From positions 1-32,530 of the forward strand of contig NZ_JAKKFF010000567.1 in the NCBI RefSeq assembly GCF_022229015.1: 32,530 nt of DNA. Reading direction: 5' to 3'. Under the pieces are notes generated by a model, which saw nothing but the letters and a program-made list of their open reading frames with translations, searched no databases and was not told where the DNA came from. Made by a program: the position numbers and the translations under genes. Below are positions 6,490 through 14,878 of this stretch, piece after piece. Every line of letters starts with the position of its first letter. Within the stretch, counting starts at the first letter, position 1. Origin of the DNA: Micromonospora foliorum (GTDB taxonomy: Bacteria > Actinomycetota > Actinomycetes > Mycobacteriales > Micromonosporaceae).

Positions 6490-8280
6490 ATGACTGATGG
6501 GCCACCCATCAGCGACTACGGTCTGCTGGGCGACACTCGCACCGCCGCCCTGGTCGCGAGTGACGGCGCGATGGACTGGCTATGCGTACCACGTTTCGAC
6601 GGCGATCCCCTGTTTGGTCGACTGGTCGGGGGCACGGAAGCCGGGACGTTCCGGGTCGGTCCGGCCCGGCCGGCCACGGTCGTCGAACGACGGTACCGGC
6701 GGCACACCGCCACCCTGGAGACCACCTGGTCGGTGGGCAGCGGCCGGCTCCGCCTCACGGAGGCGATGGTGGCCGAGGTCAGCGGTCGCCTGCTGCCCAC
6801 GACCCTGATCGTGCGGCGGCTGTCGGCCGAGCAGGCAGCGGTCGACGCGGTGGTGGAGTTCGATCCCCGCCTCGGCGCAGGGCACCGCCGACCGCGAACC
6901 CACCACCGGCGCCAGGCCCTCGTGTGTGAGTGGGGGGCGCTTGCGGTCGGGCTGCACAGCACGCCCACGTTCAGGATCGAACCGGGTCGGCCCACCTCGA
7001 TCACGGTCAGGCCAGGCCGTCCGGTCACCTTCGTACTGGCCGTGGCCCACCGTGAACCGGTGATCCACGTCGATCCGACGGCCGCCTGGGAACTGCTCAT
7101 CGAGGACGAGGCGCGATGGCGGGCCTGGACCGCGGAGGTCGACGAGCGGCTGCCTTTCCGCGAACACGTCGTACGAAGCCTGCTCACCTTGCGGCTGCTG
7201 ACCTACTCGCCCTCGAAAGCGCCGGTGGCCGCACCCACCACGTCATTGCCCGAGGATCCCGGTGGGAGTCGAAACTGGGACTACCGCTATGTCTGGCCCC
7301 GCGACGCCAGCATCGGCGTCAGCGCCTTCCTCAGCGTCGGCAAGACCGAGGAGGCCCGCGGTTTCCTCGCGTGGCTGTTGCACGCCAGCCGGTTGCAACG
7401 GCCACGCCTGCCGGCGCTGCTCACCCTTCATGGCAGGCACGTACCCGCGGAACGAGAATTACCCGCTTGGCCCGGCTACCTCGACAGCCTTCCGGTACGG
7501 GTGGGCAACGGTGCCGCCGGTCAACACCAGCTCGACGGCTACGGCTGGGTGATTGACGCCGCCTGGTCGTTCGCTCAGGCCGGGCACCGCCTCTACTCCG
7601 AGACGTGGCGGGCAGTGCGCGGTTTCGCCGACGTGGTCGCCGGTTGTTGGCAGGAGCCGGATGCCGGCATATGGGAGGTACGGGAGCCCGACCAACACGT
7701 CCATTCCAAGCTCATGGGCTGGCTCGCCCTGGACCGTGCCCTGGCCATCGCCGACACGCACCCCCTGCGGGACCGTCAACGTCGACGCTGGCAGAAATCC
7801 CGCGATGCCATCGCCGCCGAGGTCCGGACGCGCGGCTTCGACCCGGTGGCGGCCAGCTACGTCGGCAGCTACGGCTCCCAGGATCTCGACGCGGCCCTGC
7901 TCGTCCTGCCGTTGCTCGACATGGACCGGGCCGAGTCACCCCGGGTGCGGGGCACCATCGACGCCATCCGGGACAGGCTGTCCGCCGGCGGTCCACTGCT
8001 CTACCGCTACCCGCCGGGACGTGACGGCCTCCCGGGCACCGAGGGCGCGTTCCTACCCTGCTCATTCTGGCTCATTCAGAGCCTTGCCCGCACCGGCCGT
8101 CGCCGCGAAGCCGTCGAGCTGTTCCGGGCCATGGTGGACCACGCCAGCCCACTTGGCCTGTACGCCGAAGAGTTGAACCCCGCGACGGGTGCCCACCTCG
8201 GCAACTACCCCCAGACGCTGACCCATGCCGCGCTCGTCCAAGCCGCACTCGCCATCCGGGACGCCCCCACGTGCGGGTAG
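6490..8280 (+). CDS. glycoside hydrolase family 15 (glucoamylase/trehalase-like)
   Basis: 596 residues, the usual size of cytoplasmic actinobacterial GH15 enzymes, which release glucose from alpha-glucans, isomaltooligosaccharides or trehalose. An N-terminal beta-sandwich (ISDYGLLGDTRTAALV, PRFDGDPLFGRL) is followed by the (alpha/alpha)6 barrel with NWDYRYVWPRDAS (~260-272), GYGWVIDA, and GIWEVRE with Glu396 as likely general acid. YAEELNP carries Glu560/561, the likely base, and is followed by HLGNYPQTLTHAAL. No signal peptide. AAGGAG (6476-6481) lies 8 nt before the ATG. Substrate cannot be decided from sequence; trehalase is one option since mycobacterial trehalase belongs to this family. 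The next gene begins 10 nt after the stop. Confidence 0.92.
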   Translation: MTDGPPISDYGLLGDTRTAALVASDGAMDWLCVPRFDGDPLFGRLVGGTEAGTFRVGPARPATVVERRYRRHTATLETTWSVGSGRLRLTEAMVAEVSGRLLPTTLIVRRLSAEQAAVDAVVEFDPRLGAGHRRPRTHHRRQALVCEWGALAVGLHSTPTFRIEPGRPTSITVRPGRPVTFVLAVAHREPVIHVDPTAAWELLIEDEARWRAWTAEVDERLPFREHVVRSLLTLRLLTYSPSKAPVAAPTTSLPEDPGGSRNWDYRYVWPRDASIGVSAFLSVGKTEEARGFLAWLLHASRLQRPRLPALLTLHGRHVPAERELPAWPGYLDSLPVRVGNGAAGQHQLDGYGWVIDAAWSFAQAGHRLYSETWRAVRGFADVVAGCWQEPDAGIWEVREPDQHVHSKLMGWLALDRALAIADTHPLRDRQRRRWQKSRDAIAAEVRTRGFDPVAASYVGSYGSQDLDAALLVLPLLDMDRAESPRVRGTIDAIRDRLSAGGPLLYRYPPGRDGLPGTEGAFLPCSFWLIQSLARTGRRREAVELFRAMVDHASPLGLYAEELNPATGAHLGNYPQTLTHAALVQAALAIRDAPTCG

Positions 8281-8283
8281 GGT
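8278..8283 (+). promoter_or_regulatory. -10 element of a leaderless promoter (aldo/keto reductase)
   Basis: TAGGGT fits TANNNT and overlaps the stop codon of the GH15 gene. It is followed by 7 nt and then ATG 8291, with no ribosome-binding site between. This suggests a leaderless transcript within the apparent operon. Confidence 0.5.
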
Positions 8284-8290
8284 CCCAATC

Positions 8291-9127
8291 ATGACGATTC
8301 CGCACCTGACGGCCGCCGACGGCACGACCCTGCCGGCGATCGGGCTCGGCACGTACCGGCTGAACGGCTCGGCGGGTGTCGACGCGATCGGTCAGGCGAT
8401 CCGGGCGGGCTACCGGTTGATCGACTCGGCGGTGAACTACGAGAACGAGGGCGCGGTCGGTCGGGCGGCCCGGTCGGCCGGTGACGTGCGGGACGAGCTG
8501 GTCGTCACCTCGAAGCTGCCGGGGCGGCACCACCGCTACGACGAGGCGCTGACCACCATCGAGGAGAGTGTGTTCCGCACGGGCCTCGACCACGTCGACC
8601 TGTACCTGATCCACTGGCCGAACCCGAAGGTCGACCTGTACGTGCAGGCGTGGCGGGCGCTGATCGAGGCGCGTGAGCGTGGCCTGGTGCGGCACATCGG
8701 GCTCTCCAACTTCCTGCCGGAGCACATCGAGCGGCTGGTGGCCGAGACCGGGGTCGCCCCGGTGGTCAACCAGATCGAGGTGCACCCGTACTTTCCGCAG
8801 CAGGAGGCGATCGACTACCACCGGGAGCACGGCATCCTGGTGCAGGGTTGGAGCCCGCTCGGCCATGGCAACGACCTGCAGCAGCACCCCGTCGTCGTGG
8901 AGATCGCGACCGCGCACGACGTCAGCCCGGCGCAGACGATCCTCGCCTGGCACGTGGCCCGTCAGGTGATCCCGCTGCCCAAGGCCGCCTCCCCGCAGCG
9001 GCAGGCCGAGAACCTGGACGTCTTCGGCATCAAGCTCACCGACGCGCAGGTCGAGGCCATCACCGCGCTGGGCCGCCCGGACGGGCGGCTCGCGGACCAG
9101 GACCCGGCGGTGTACGAGGAGTTCTGA
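8291..9127 (+). CDS. aldo/keto reductase
   Basis: 278 residues, NADPH-dependent carbonyl reductase of the AKR superfamily (AKR5-like 2,5-diketo-gluconate reductase group by overall pattern). The catalytic tetrad is visible: Asp45 and Tyr50 in DSAVNYENE, Lys75 in VVTSKLPG, His108 in YLIHWPNP. Further family words are IGLSNFLPEHI, VVNQIEVHPYFPQ, and the cofactor-binding VIPLPKAASPQRQAENL. Cytoplasmic. ATG 8291 gives the normal family N-terminus; a longer frame reaching back to 8225 overlaps the GH15 gene and is not needed. An imperfect hairpin right after the stop (9131-9159) may attenuate transcription into the next gene. Confidence 0.95.
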   Translation: MTIPHLTAADGTTLPAIGLGTYRLNGSAGVDAIGQAIRAGYRLIDSAVNYENEGAVGRAARSAGDVRDELVVTSKLPGRHHRYDEALTTIEESVFRTGLDHVDLYLIHWPNPKVDLYVQAWRALIEARERGLVRHIGLSNFLPEHIERLVAETGVAPVVNQIEVHPYFPQQEAIDYHREHGILVQGWSPLGHGNDLQQHPVVVEIATAHDVSPAQTILAWHVARQVIPLPKAASPQRQAENLDVFGIKLTDAQVEAITALGRPDGRLADQDPAVYEEF

Positions 9128-9172
9128 CGGCCACCCTCCGCTGACTGTCGGTGGGGTGGGAGAGCATGGGGC

Positions 9173-10414
9173 GTGCTCGACGGACTTGACGACATCGACT
9201 GGGCGCGGCTGGGCCACGCATACGGGGCGGCCGACGACGTGCCCGACCAGCTGCGGGCCCTGCTCTCCCCCGACCCGGCCACTCGGGACGAGGCCCTGGG
9301 CGACCTCTACACCAACGTCTTCCACCAGGGCAGTCGGTTCGAGGCGAGCGCGTACGCGGTGCCGTTCCTGCTGGAACTGCTCGCCGATCCGGCCACCCCG
9401 GATCCGGCGGCGGTGCTCGGGCTGCTGAGCGTCCTGGCCATCGGGTACGACGAGGGTGTGCTGCCAGAGGGCTTTCCGGTGGCCGAGTACCGCCGGGCCG
9501 CCGAGGGTGGGCGTGAGCTGCTGGCCGCGAAGCCGCCACCGTGGACCGGCACGGACCAGTCGAAGAAGGAGTACGTCGAGTACACGTACGTCGAGTCGCT
9601 GTCCGCTGCGGAGCAGAGTCGGCTGTGGGCGTACGTCGAGTTGGCGACCTACGACGCGGTGCGTGCCGGGGTTCCGGTGTTTCGCGCCCTGCTGACGCAC
9701 GCCGATCCGGGTGTGCGGACGGTCGCGGCGTACACCCTCGCCTGGTTTCCGGAGGAGGCCGACGGCAGTGTGTCTGCACTGGCCGCCGCGATCGACACCG
9801 CTCAGGAGCCGGGCGTCGAGTTGACCCCCGGCGAGCTGGCCACCATGTTGGTGGCCTCGGGGCTGCTGGGTGCCGCGCCGGACGTTCGATGGTTGGCCGA
9901 TCCTCGCCCGGTGCTCCGCTGGGCTGCCGCGACCGGTCGGGCCCGGGTCCTCGGCGCGGCGGTCGACCCGGCGACCGTCGAGGAGCTGTTGACCTGGGCG
10001 TCTGCGCCACCAGACGACGCCGGCACCGGGCCGGTCGAGGGCGAGTGGGTGCCGTTCCTCGACGGTGATCGTGGTGGTTACGCGGGCCTGGCGCTGCGGC
10101 AGCTCGGCCCGCGGCACGAGGACCGCGCCTTCGACGCGCTGCTCGACCGGCTACCCACCGTCAGCGGGGAGCGGTCGTTGACGGTGCTGGGGGTGGCGCT
10201 GCGCCTCGCGTTCCCGGACGGTCCGGCAGCGGCAGGGACGCCGGTCGTGGCGTTGCCGCCGCGGCAGCGACGGCTCGCCGAGGTGCTGGGCCGGTCGGCC
10301 GAGCCGTGGCTGATCGACGGGCAGGAGTTCGGCAACGTGGCAATGCTCGTCGGTGAGTACGGCCTGCCGAGGAGCCGCGAGGCGATGCTCGCGTACCTCG
10401 GAGGCGTTCCGTAG
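9173..10414 (+). CDS. HEAT-repeat-like protein of unknown function
   Basis: 413 residues, almost all predicted helical, built from short helix pairs: PDQLRALLSPDPATRDEALGD, ASAYAVPFLLELLAD, GVPVFRALLTHADPGVRTVA, followed by more degenerate units. This is a HEAT/Armadillo-type scaffold common in actinomycete genomes. No signal peptide or catalytic motif is seen. A charged, less repetitive segment (TDQSKKEYVEYTYVES, ~120-140) interrupts the repeats. GTG 9173 follows GGGAGAG by 8 nt. The likely role is protein-protein binding, but the partner is unknown. Confidence 0.82.
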   Translation: MLDGLDDIDWARLGHAYGAADDVPDQLRALLSPDPATRDEALGDLYTNVFHQGSRFEASAYAVPFLLELLADPATPDPAAVLGLLSVLAIGYDEGVLPEGFPVAEYRRAAEGGRELLAAKPPPWTGTDQSKKEYVEYTYVESLSAAEQSRLWAYVELATYDAVRAGVPVFRALLTHADPGVRTVAAYTLAWFPEEADGSVSALAAAIDTAQEPGVELTPGELATMLVASGLLGAAPDVRWLADPRPVLRWAAATGRARVLGAAVDPATVEELLTWASAPPDDAGTGPVEGEWVPFLDGDRGGYAGLALRQLGPRHEDRAFDALLDRLPTVSGERSLTVLGVALRLAFPDGPAAAGTPVVALPPRQRRLAEVLGRSAEPWLIDGQEFGNVAMLVGEYGLPRSREAMLAYLGGVP

Positions 10415-10520
10415 CCCTCCGGTGTCGCGTTGCCGATCGTCGTGCGGTGAGGGCCGTGCATCGGCGGCATGGCGTGGCCGCTACGAAGCGTGACCTCCGG
10501 GCGAGCGGGTAGTACGGCGA

Positions 10521-10564
10521 GCGTGATGACTCACAGGCATAGATTTGCCTGTGAGTCATCACGC
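10521..10564. repeat. palindromic element C, 19-bp perfect arms
   Basis: GCGTGATGACTCACAGGCA (10521-10539) and its exact reverse complement (10546-10564) enclose a 6-nt loop TAGATT. Being palindromic, both strands read a similar peptide (MTHRxxxACESS), which can mislead gene callers. It may act as a bidirectional terminator between the convergent HEAT-like and phospholipase genes, although no T-run follows. Confidence 0.85.
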
Positions 10565-10686
10565 CCAACGAGGCATCCGCCTCCAACCAGCGAACGTCCG
10601 GGCCGCGCAGCGGAGCGGCGGGCCGACAGCCACGCGATGGGACGACAGCGAGGCGACGGGCCGAAAGGCGGGGCCAAGGTTCGTCA

Positions 10687-10708
10687 CCCGGGCCGGCAGC
10701 GGCCCGGG
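10687..10708 (-). terminator. hairpin terminator for the phospholipase C gene
   Basis: CCCGGGCCG (10687-10695), loop GCAG, CGGCCCGGG (10700-10708): 9-bp perfect stem starting 15 bp past the stop of the minus-strand gene. There is no clear U-tract, as is common in high-GC actinomycetes. Confidence 0.65.
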
Positions 10709-10722
10709 CGACGCGGTGTCAC

Positions 10723-12792
10723 TTAGACGAGCCCGCCGAGGGCCGGGTCGCTGATGCTGTCCTTGCCGTTCTCGACATGACCCGCGCAGCGGTACGCGAA
10801 GTCGGCGTCACCGGCGACGGAAACCGTCAGGTCGTACCAGCCGTGGGTGCGGGCGAGCGCCCAGGTCGCGCGCTCGGTCTCGCCGGGGCGCAGCGACAGC
10901 GTGACCGGACGGCCGTTGTACCCGTCCCGGACGGTCACCTCGACCCGCTTCGACCCGCGGTTCTTGAGCGTGAGGGCGAGCTTGTAGTCGCGCTCCTCGT
11001 ACGACGGGGTGACGTCGAGGTGGGACCGGCCGTCGGTGAACCGGCGGAAGAACCCGTTCGGCCCGTACACCGACAGGTCGTACCCGGAGGTGACCGGCCA
11101 GGTGTCGGTCAGCTGCTTGCCCGGCTCGACTGTGTAGCTGCGCGGGGCGTCCGCGCTGCCCGCCTGGCGGACCTGGAAGACCGCGGCGACCCCGCCGGAG
11201 TTGCGGAAGTCGATCCGGAACGAGTCGTCGCCGAGGCGCCCGTCGGCGTGCAGGGTGTACGGGATCGGCCGCGCCGGGCGTACCCCGTGCTCCTGCTTCG
11301 GCAGCCGCTGGTCCGCTGGCGGGACCGGCACCTCGTCGGGGTGCCGGACCAGCTCCTCGGGCTTGAAGTCGTCGGTGTCGGGCAACCTGACCTCCCGCGA
11401 GCGGTTCGGGTGCCGGAAGTCGAACGCCGTGGTCAGGTCGCCGACGACGGCTCGCCGCCACGGGGTGATGTTCTGCTCGATCAGGTCCGGCCGGCCGTCC
11501 CCGAACCGCGCCTCCAGGAACTTGATCAGTGAGGTGTGGTCGAAGACCTGCGAGTTCACGAAGCCGCCGCGCGTCCACGGCGAGACGATGACCATCGGCA
11601 CCCGGATGCCCAGGCCGTACGGCCCGGCCGGGTGGTCGGCGTCGCCGGGGAAGATCTCGTTGGTGGTCGGCACGGTCGACTGCCCGTGCGCACGGGTCTG
11701 CGGGGGCGTCGGCGGGACCACGTGGTCGAAGAAGCCGCCCTCCTCGTCGTACGTGATGAAGAGCGCCATCTTGCTCCACACCTCCGGGTTCGAGGCGAGG
11801 ATGTCAATGACCTGGGAGATGTACCAGGAGCCGTACGCCGGCTCCCAGTTCGGGTGCTCGGTGTACGCCTCCGGCGCGGTGATCCAGGAGACCTCCGGCA
11901 GGCGTCCCGCCTCGACGTCGGCGCGGAAGTCGGCCAGCAGCGCCTCCGGGTCGCGGCCCTGGGTCCTGACCTCGGTGCCGGTCTTGGCCTTGTCGGCCAG
12001 CGGCGTTCCGGGCTGCGCGTTCTGGTACTGGTGGAAGTAGAGCAGCGAGTTGTCGCCGTAGTTGCCGATGTACGGGTCGTTCGTCCAGCCCCAGGACCCG
12101 GCGGCGTTGAGGCCGGTGCCCACGTCCTGGTAGATCTTCCAGGAGACGCCGTTGCGCTCCAGCCGCTCCGGGTACGTCGACCAGTCGTAGCCGGCCTCCG
12201 CGTTGGTGATGACCGGGCCGCCGCCCCTGCCGTCGTTGCCGACCCAGCCGCTCCACATGTGGTAGCGGTTCGGGTCGGTCGGCCCCATCAGCGAACAGTG
12301 GTAGCTGTCGCAGACGGTGAAGGCGTCGGCGAGCGCGTAGTGGTACGGCAGGTCCTGGCGGGTGTGGTAGGTCATCGCCGTGACGCCCTTGTTCGGCACC
12401 CACCTGTCGAAGCGGCCGTCGTTCCAGGCGGCGTGCCCGTCGTTCCAGCCGTGCGGCGGGTCCGGCAGGAAGGTCTGGCCGAGATCCTTGACCTCGGGGC
12501 GGAAGGGCAGCAGCTCGTCGGCGCCGTTGGGTTGGTGCCACACGTCCTTGCCGGACGGCAGTGTCGCCGGATGGGGGTCACCGAATCCGCGTACGCCGCG
12601 CATGGTGCCGAAGTAGTGGTCGAAGGAGCGGTTCTCCTGCATCAGGATGATGACGTGCTCGACGTCCTTGATCGAGCCGGTCCGGTTGTTCGCCGGGATG
12701 GCGAGCGCCTTGCTGAGGTCCAACGGGAGCGCCGCGCCGATCGCGGGAACTCCCATCGCCTTGAGGAACGTACGGCGATCCACCGTGCCCAT
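10723..12792 (-). CDS. plcC: Tat-exported phosphocholine-specific phospholipase C
   Basis: 689 residues, standard length for non-haemolytic/PLC-type phosphoesterases that cleave phosphatidylcholine and related lipids outside the cell. The N-terminus carries a twin-arginine signal (DRRTFLKAMGVPAIGAALPL). The catalytic phosphoesterase domain follows: HVIILMQENRSFDHYFG (~47-62), SYHCSLMGPTDPNR, YDEEGGFFDHVVPP and VIVSPWTRGGFVNSQ. Two C-terminal beta domains (DUF756-like, ~490-690) end in a Cys-containing tail. The ATG at 12792 is followed three codons on by an in-frame GTG; AAAGGCGGAG lies just upstream and fits either. A PHO-box-like sequence at 12847-12867 suggests phosphate control. A terminator hairpin follows the stop. 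It is monocistronic. Confidence 0.93.
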   Translation of the reverse strand: MGTVDRRTFLKAMGVPAIGAALPLDLSKALAIPANNRTGSIKDVEHVIILMQENRSFDHYFGTMRGVRGFGDPHPATLPSGKDVWHQPNGADELLPFRPEVKDLGQTFLPDPPHGWNDGHAAWNDGRFDRWVPNKGVTAMTYHTRQDLPYHYALADAFTVCDSYHCSLMGPTDPNRYHMWSGWVGNDGRGGGPVITNAEAGYDWSTYPERLERNGVSWKIYQDVGTGLNAAGSWGWTNDPYIGNYGDNSLLYFHQYQNAQPGTPLADKAKTGTEVRTQGRDPEALLADFRADVEAGRLPEVSWITAPEAYTEHPNWEPAYGSWYISQVIDILASNPEVWSKMALFITYDEEGGFFDHVVPPTPPQTRAHGQSTVPTTNEIFPGDADHPAGPYGLGIRVPMVIVSPWTRGGFVNSQVFDHTSLIKFLEARFGDGRPDLIEQNITPWRRAVVGDLTTAFDFRHPNRSREVRLPDTDDFKPEELVRHPDEVPVPPADQRLPKQEHGVRPARPIPYTLHADGRLGDDSFRIDFRNSGGVAAVFQVRQAGSADAPRSYTVEPGKQLTDTWPVTSGYDLSVYGPNGFFRRFTDGRSHLDVTPSYEERDYKLALTLKNRGSKRVEVTVRDGYNGRPVTLSLRPGETERATWALARTHGWYDLTVSVAGDADFAYRCAGHVENGKDSISDPALGGLV

Positions 12793-12846
12793 AACTCCGC
12801 CTTTGTGCGACCTGGTCGGGAAACTGGCGACCGGACGCTACCGACG

Positions 12847-12867
12847 ACGGGTTGACGGCAGATGACC
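12847..12867 (-). promoter_or_regulatory. possible PHO box upstream of phospholipase C
   Basis: On the minus strand, GGTCATCTGCC (12867-12857) matches 10 of 11 positions of the Streptomyces PhoP direct-repeat consensus G(G/T)TCAYYYR(G/C)G. It is followed by a weaker unit CGTCAACCCGT (12857-12847). The spacing is 10, not 11, and the second unit matches only about 7 of 11. The site lies 55-75 bp upstream of the phospholipase start. Confidence 0.3.
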
Positions 12868-12925
12868 GTAGTTAGTTGGTTTTGCGACCACTCGTCGACC
12901 GCTCTGGGCCTGGAAGAGCAGCCGC

Positions 12926-13852
12926 TCAGGCCGCCGTGGCGTCGAGCCGGGTGAGCCGTCGGTGCCCACTGGGGCTCATGCCGTGCACGCGTTTGAAGGC
13001 CGCGCTGAAGCCGAACGCGTCCGCGTACCCGAGGTGACGCGCCACGGCGGCGACCGTCGCCGTCGACTCGGCCAGCATGTCGGCGGCCAGGGTCATGCGC
13101 CAGTCGGTCAGGTAGGTGAGCGGCGGTTCGCCCACCAACTCGGTGAACCGTTTGGCCAGTGTGGACCGGGAGACCCCGGCCTGCGCGGCCAGGCTGGCCA
13201 GTGTCCACGGCCGGCCCGGCGCGTCGTGCATGGCGCGCAGCACCGGACCGACCGTGTCGTCGCCCAGCGCGCGGTACCAGCCGGGCGCCTCGGCCTCCGG
13301 CTGGTCGAACCAGTCCCGCACGGTGCACACCAACAACCAGTCCAGCAGGCGGTCCAGCACGACCTGCCGTCCGGGCCGACCGGCGTCGAGCTGGGCGTCC
13401 AGGTAGTCACGCAGCGCGGCGCAGTCCTGGTCCTCCGGCACCACGAGCACCGGCGGCAGCGCGCCCAGCAGCCGTTGGGGCACCCGGCCCCGGACGTGGT
13501 AGACCCCGACCAGCAGCACGAGGCGGTCGCTGTGATCCGCGCCCACCGGGTCGACCACCCCGGTCTGGCCGCGTCGGACGTCGCGGAGTTCCCCGGGCTC
13601 GAAGCTCGACCGGGGCTCGGCGGAGAAGACGAACGGTGCCGGCCCGCGCACGGTGGCCGCCTCCCCGACCCGGACCAGGCGTGGCTTGTCGCTCTCCGGG
13701 TGGGAGATCCAGCCCTCGCCCCGCATCGGGACGCAGAGCGTCAGCGGGGCGCCGTCGGTGAACCGCAGCGCCCACGGCGGCGTCAGCACCGACCGGCCGA
13801 AGGCCGCGCCCTCGGCGTGCACACCCCGCAGCAGACTGTCGAACGGGTCCAT
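12926..13852 (-). CDS. AraC-family transcriptional regulator with N-terminal cupin
   Basis: 308 residues. Residues 1-190 form an AraC-type cupin ligand domain (LCVPMRGEGWISHP, VRGPAPFVFSAEP). The C-terminal ~100 residues carry two helix-turn-helix motifs: WTLASLAAQAGVSRSTLAKRF, and VAAVARHLGYADAFGFSAAF with the AraC signature reaching GMSPSGHRR. It is transcribed divergently from the NmrA-like gene, 103 bp apart, so it most likely controls that neighbour and itself. TATCGT on the minus strand (13865-13860) ends 7 nt before the ATG with no ribosome-binding site, suggesting a leaderless mRNA. The ligand is unknown. Confidence 0.93.
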   Translation of the reverse strand: MDPFDSLLRGVHAEGAAFGRSVLTPPWALRFTDGAPLTLCVPMRGEGWISHPESDKPRLVRVGEAATVRGPAPFVFSAEPRSSFEPGELRDVRRGQTGVVDPVGADHSDRLVLLVGVYHVRGRVPQRLLGALPPVLVVPEDQDCAALRDYLDAQLDAGRPGRQVVLDRLLDWLLVCTVRDWFDQPEAEAPGWYRALGDDTVGPVLRAMHDAPGRPWTLASLAAQAGVSRSTLAKRFTELVGEPPLTYLTDWRMTLAADMLAESTATVAAVARHLGYADAFGFSAAFKRVHGMSPSGHRRLTRLDATAA

Positions 13853-13955
13853 GACATCGACGATAGATCGCGCAGGACACCTCGCGGACGATCACACATG
13901 CCCGCCGTACGACAGGACATGTCCCGCCCGCGACCGGGCGAGTTGACTCGTGGTC
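13853..13955. promoter_or_regulatory. divergent promoter/operator region
   Basis: 103 bp between the AraC and NmrA-like genes. The minus-strand -10 TATCGT lies at 13860-13865. The 10-bp palindrome GGACATGTCC (13915-13924) is the best candidate operator. TTGACT (13943-13948) is too close to the plus-strand start to be its -35. Confidence 0.45.
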
Positions 13956-14786
13956 ATGACGACGGATGCACCTTCGACTCTCGTGATGGCCGGCACCGGC
14001 AAGACCGGTCGCCGGCTGGTCCAGACGCTGCGGGCGGCGGGTCGGCACGTCCGGGCCGCTTCTCGCTCCGGTGAGGTGCGGTTCGACTGGGCGCTACGGG
14101 ACACCTGGCGGCCGGCCCTGGCGGGCGCCTCGGCGGTCTATCTGCTCGCGCCGGAGGACCCCGCGCTGGCCAGCGACTTCGTGACCCTGGCGGTCGACTC
14201 GGGTGTCGGTCGCATCGTGGCGCTGTCCGGCCGCGGGATCGACAGGATCGGTGACTTCTCCCCCGGCATGGTCGCCGCCGAGGAGGCGGTGCGGAAGTCC
14301 GGCATCGAGTGGACGATCATCCGCCCGAACAACTTCAGTCAGAACTTCAGCGAGGACCTGTTCCGCCAACCGCTGCTCGACGGTCGGCTGGCCCTGCCGA
14401 TGGGCGCCACGCCGGAGCCGTTCGTCGACGCCCAGGACGTCGCCGACGTGGCCGCGACGCTGTTGTCGTCGTCCGGTCACCACGAACAGGTGTACGACCT
14501 GTCCGGTCCTCGTGCGCTCACCTTCGCCGCTGCGGTGGCGACGATCGCCCGGGTGAGCGGCCGTCCGATCCGTTACGTGGAGCTCACCCCGGAGCAGTAC
14601 CTCGCCGAACTGCTCGCCGAGGGTTACCCGGCGGAGACGGCGACGGCGCTGAACGCCCTGTTCGCCGGGATGCGGGCGGGCCATCTCGCCGAGCCGACCG
14701 ATGGGGTCCGCCGGGTTCTCGGACGGGAGCCGCTCGACTTCGACACCTACGCCGCCCGGGCCGCGGCGGCCGGCGCGTGGTCGTAG
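13956..14786 (+). CDS. NmrA/NAD(P)H-binding oxidoreductase-like protein
   Basis: 276 residues, atypical short-chain dehydrogenase (NmrA/SDR-a type). Rossmann start STLVMAGTGKTGRRLV with the G-x-G-x-x-G pattern, then VRAASRSGEVRFDW, the VYLLAPEDP and IVALSGRG strands, and EWTIIRPNNFSQNF. FVDAQDVADVAATLL and the C-terminal substrate lobe follow. There is no classic Tyr-x-x-x-Lys, as usual for this group, which often reduces quinones or senses NADP(H). ATG 13956 is preferred; an in-frame GTG lies two codons earlier and neither has a strong ribosome-binding site. It is divergent from and probably controlled by the AraC gene, a frequent arrangement for this family. Confidence 0.9.
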   Translation: MTTDAPSTLVMAGTGKTGRRLVQTLRAAGRHVRAASRSGEVRFDWALRDTWRPALAGASAVYLLAPEDPALASDFVTLAVDSGVGRIVALSGRGIDRIGDFSPGMVAAEEAVRKSGIEWTIIRPNNFSQNFSEDLFRQPLLDGRLALPMGATPEPFVDAQDVADVAATLLSSSGHHEQVYDLSGPRALTFAAAVATIARVSGRPIRYVELTPEQYLAELLAEGYPAETATALNALFAGMRAGHLAEPTDGVRRVLGREPLDFDTYAARAAAAGAWS

Positions 14787-14866
14787 TCGGCCCGGCGGGC
14801 GGCATGAGACGCGGCGTGAGAGCCGGCTAACAGGTGATCTGCCCGCATACCGCGAGCACCCCGACG

Positions 14867-14872
14867 TACCGT
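14867..14872 (+). promoter_or_regulatory. -10 element of a leaderless promoter (SEC-C gene)
   Basis: TACCGT fits TANNNT and is followed by 6 nt and GTG 14879. There is no ribosome-binding site in between. This supports GTG 14879 over upstream starts. Confidence 0.5.
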
Positions 14873-14878
14873 GAGATC

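Larger units (their letters stand above)
10415..10722. other. convergent intergenic region with palindromic element C
   Basis: 308 bp between two convergent genes. It holds the 19-bp-arm palindrome at 10521-10564 and a terminator hairpin at 10687-10708. Open frames here are repeat-encoded or GC-bias artefacts. Confidence 0.6.

Noticed and set aside
8072..10117. Long minus-strand open frame opposite the aldo/keto reductase and HEAT-like genes
   Set aside because: Antisense mirror of two well-supported genes; composition is Arg/Gly/Val-rich without motifs.
10161..10726. Two hypothetical proteins beginning MTHR on opposite strands
   Set aside because: Both derive from the 10521-10564 palindrome and its flanks.
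11536..12855. Plus-strand open frame opposite phospholipase C
   Set aside because: Antisense shadow; the minus strand has clear Tat signal and catalytic motifs.
14834..14878. Earlier start for the SEC-C gene
   Set aside because: It would begin inside the promoter region; the GTG at 14879 sits at leaderless distance from a -10 box.
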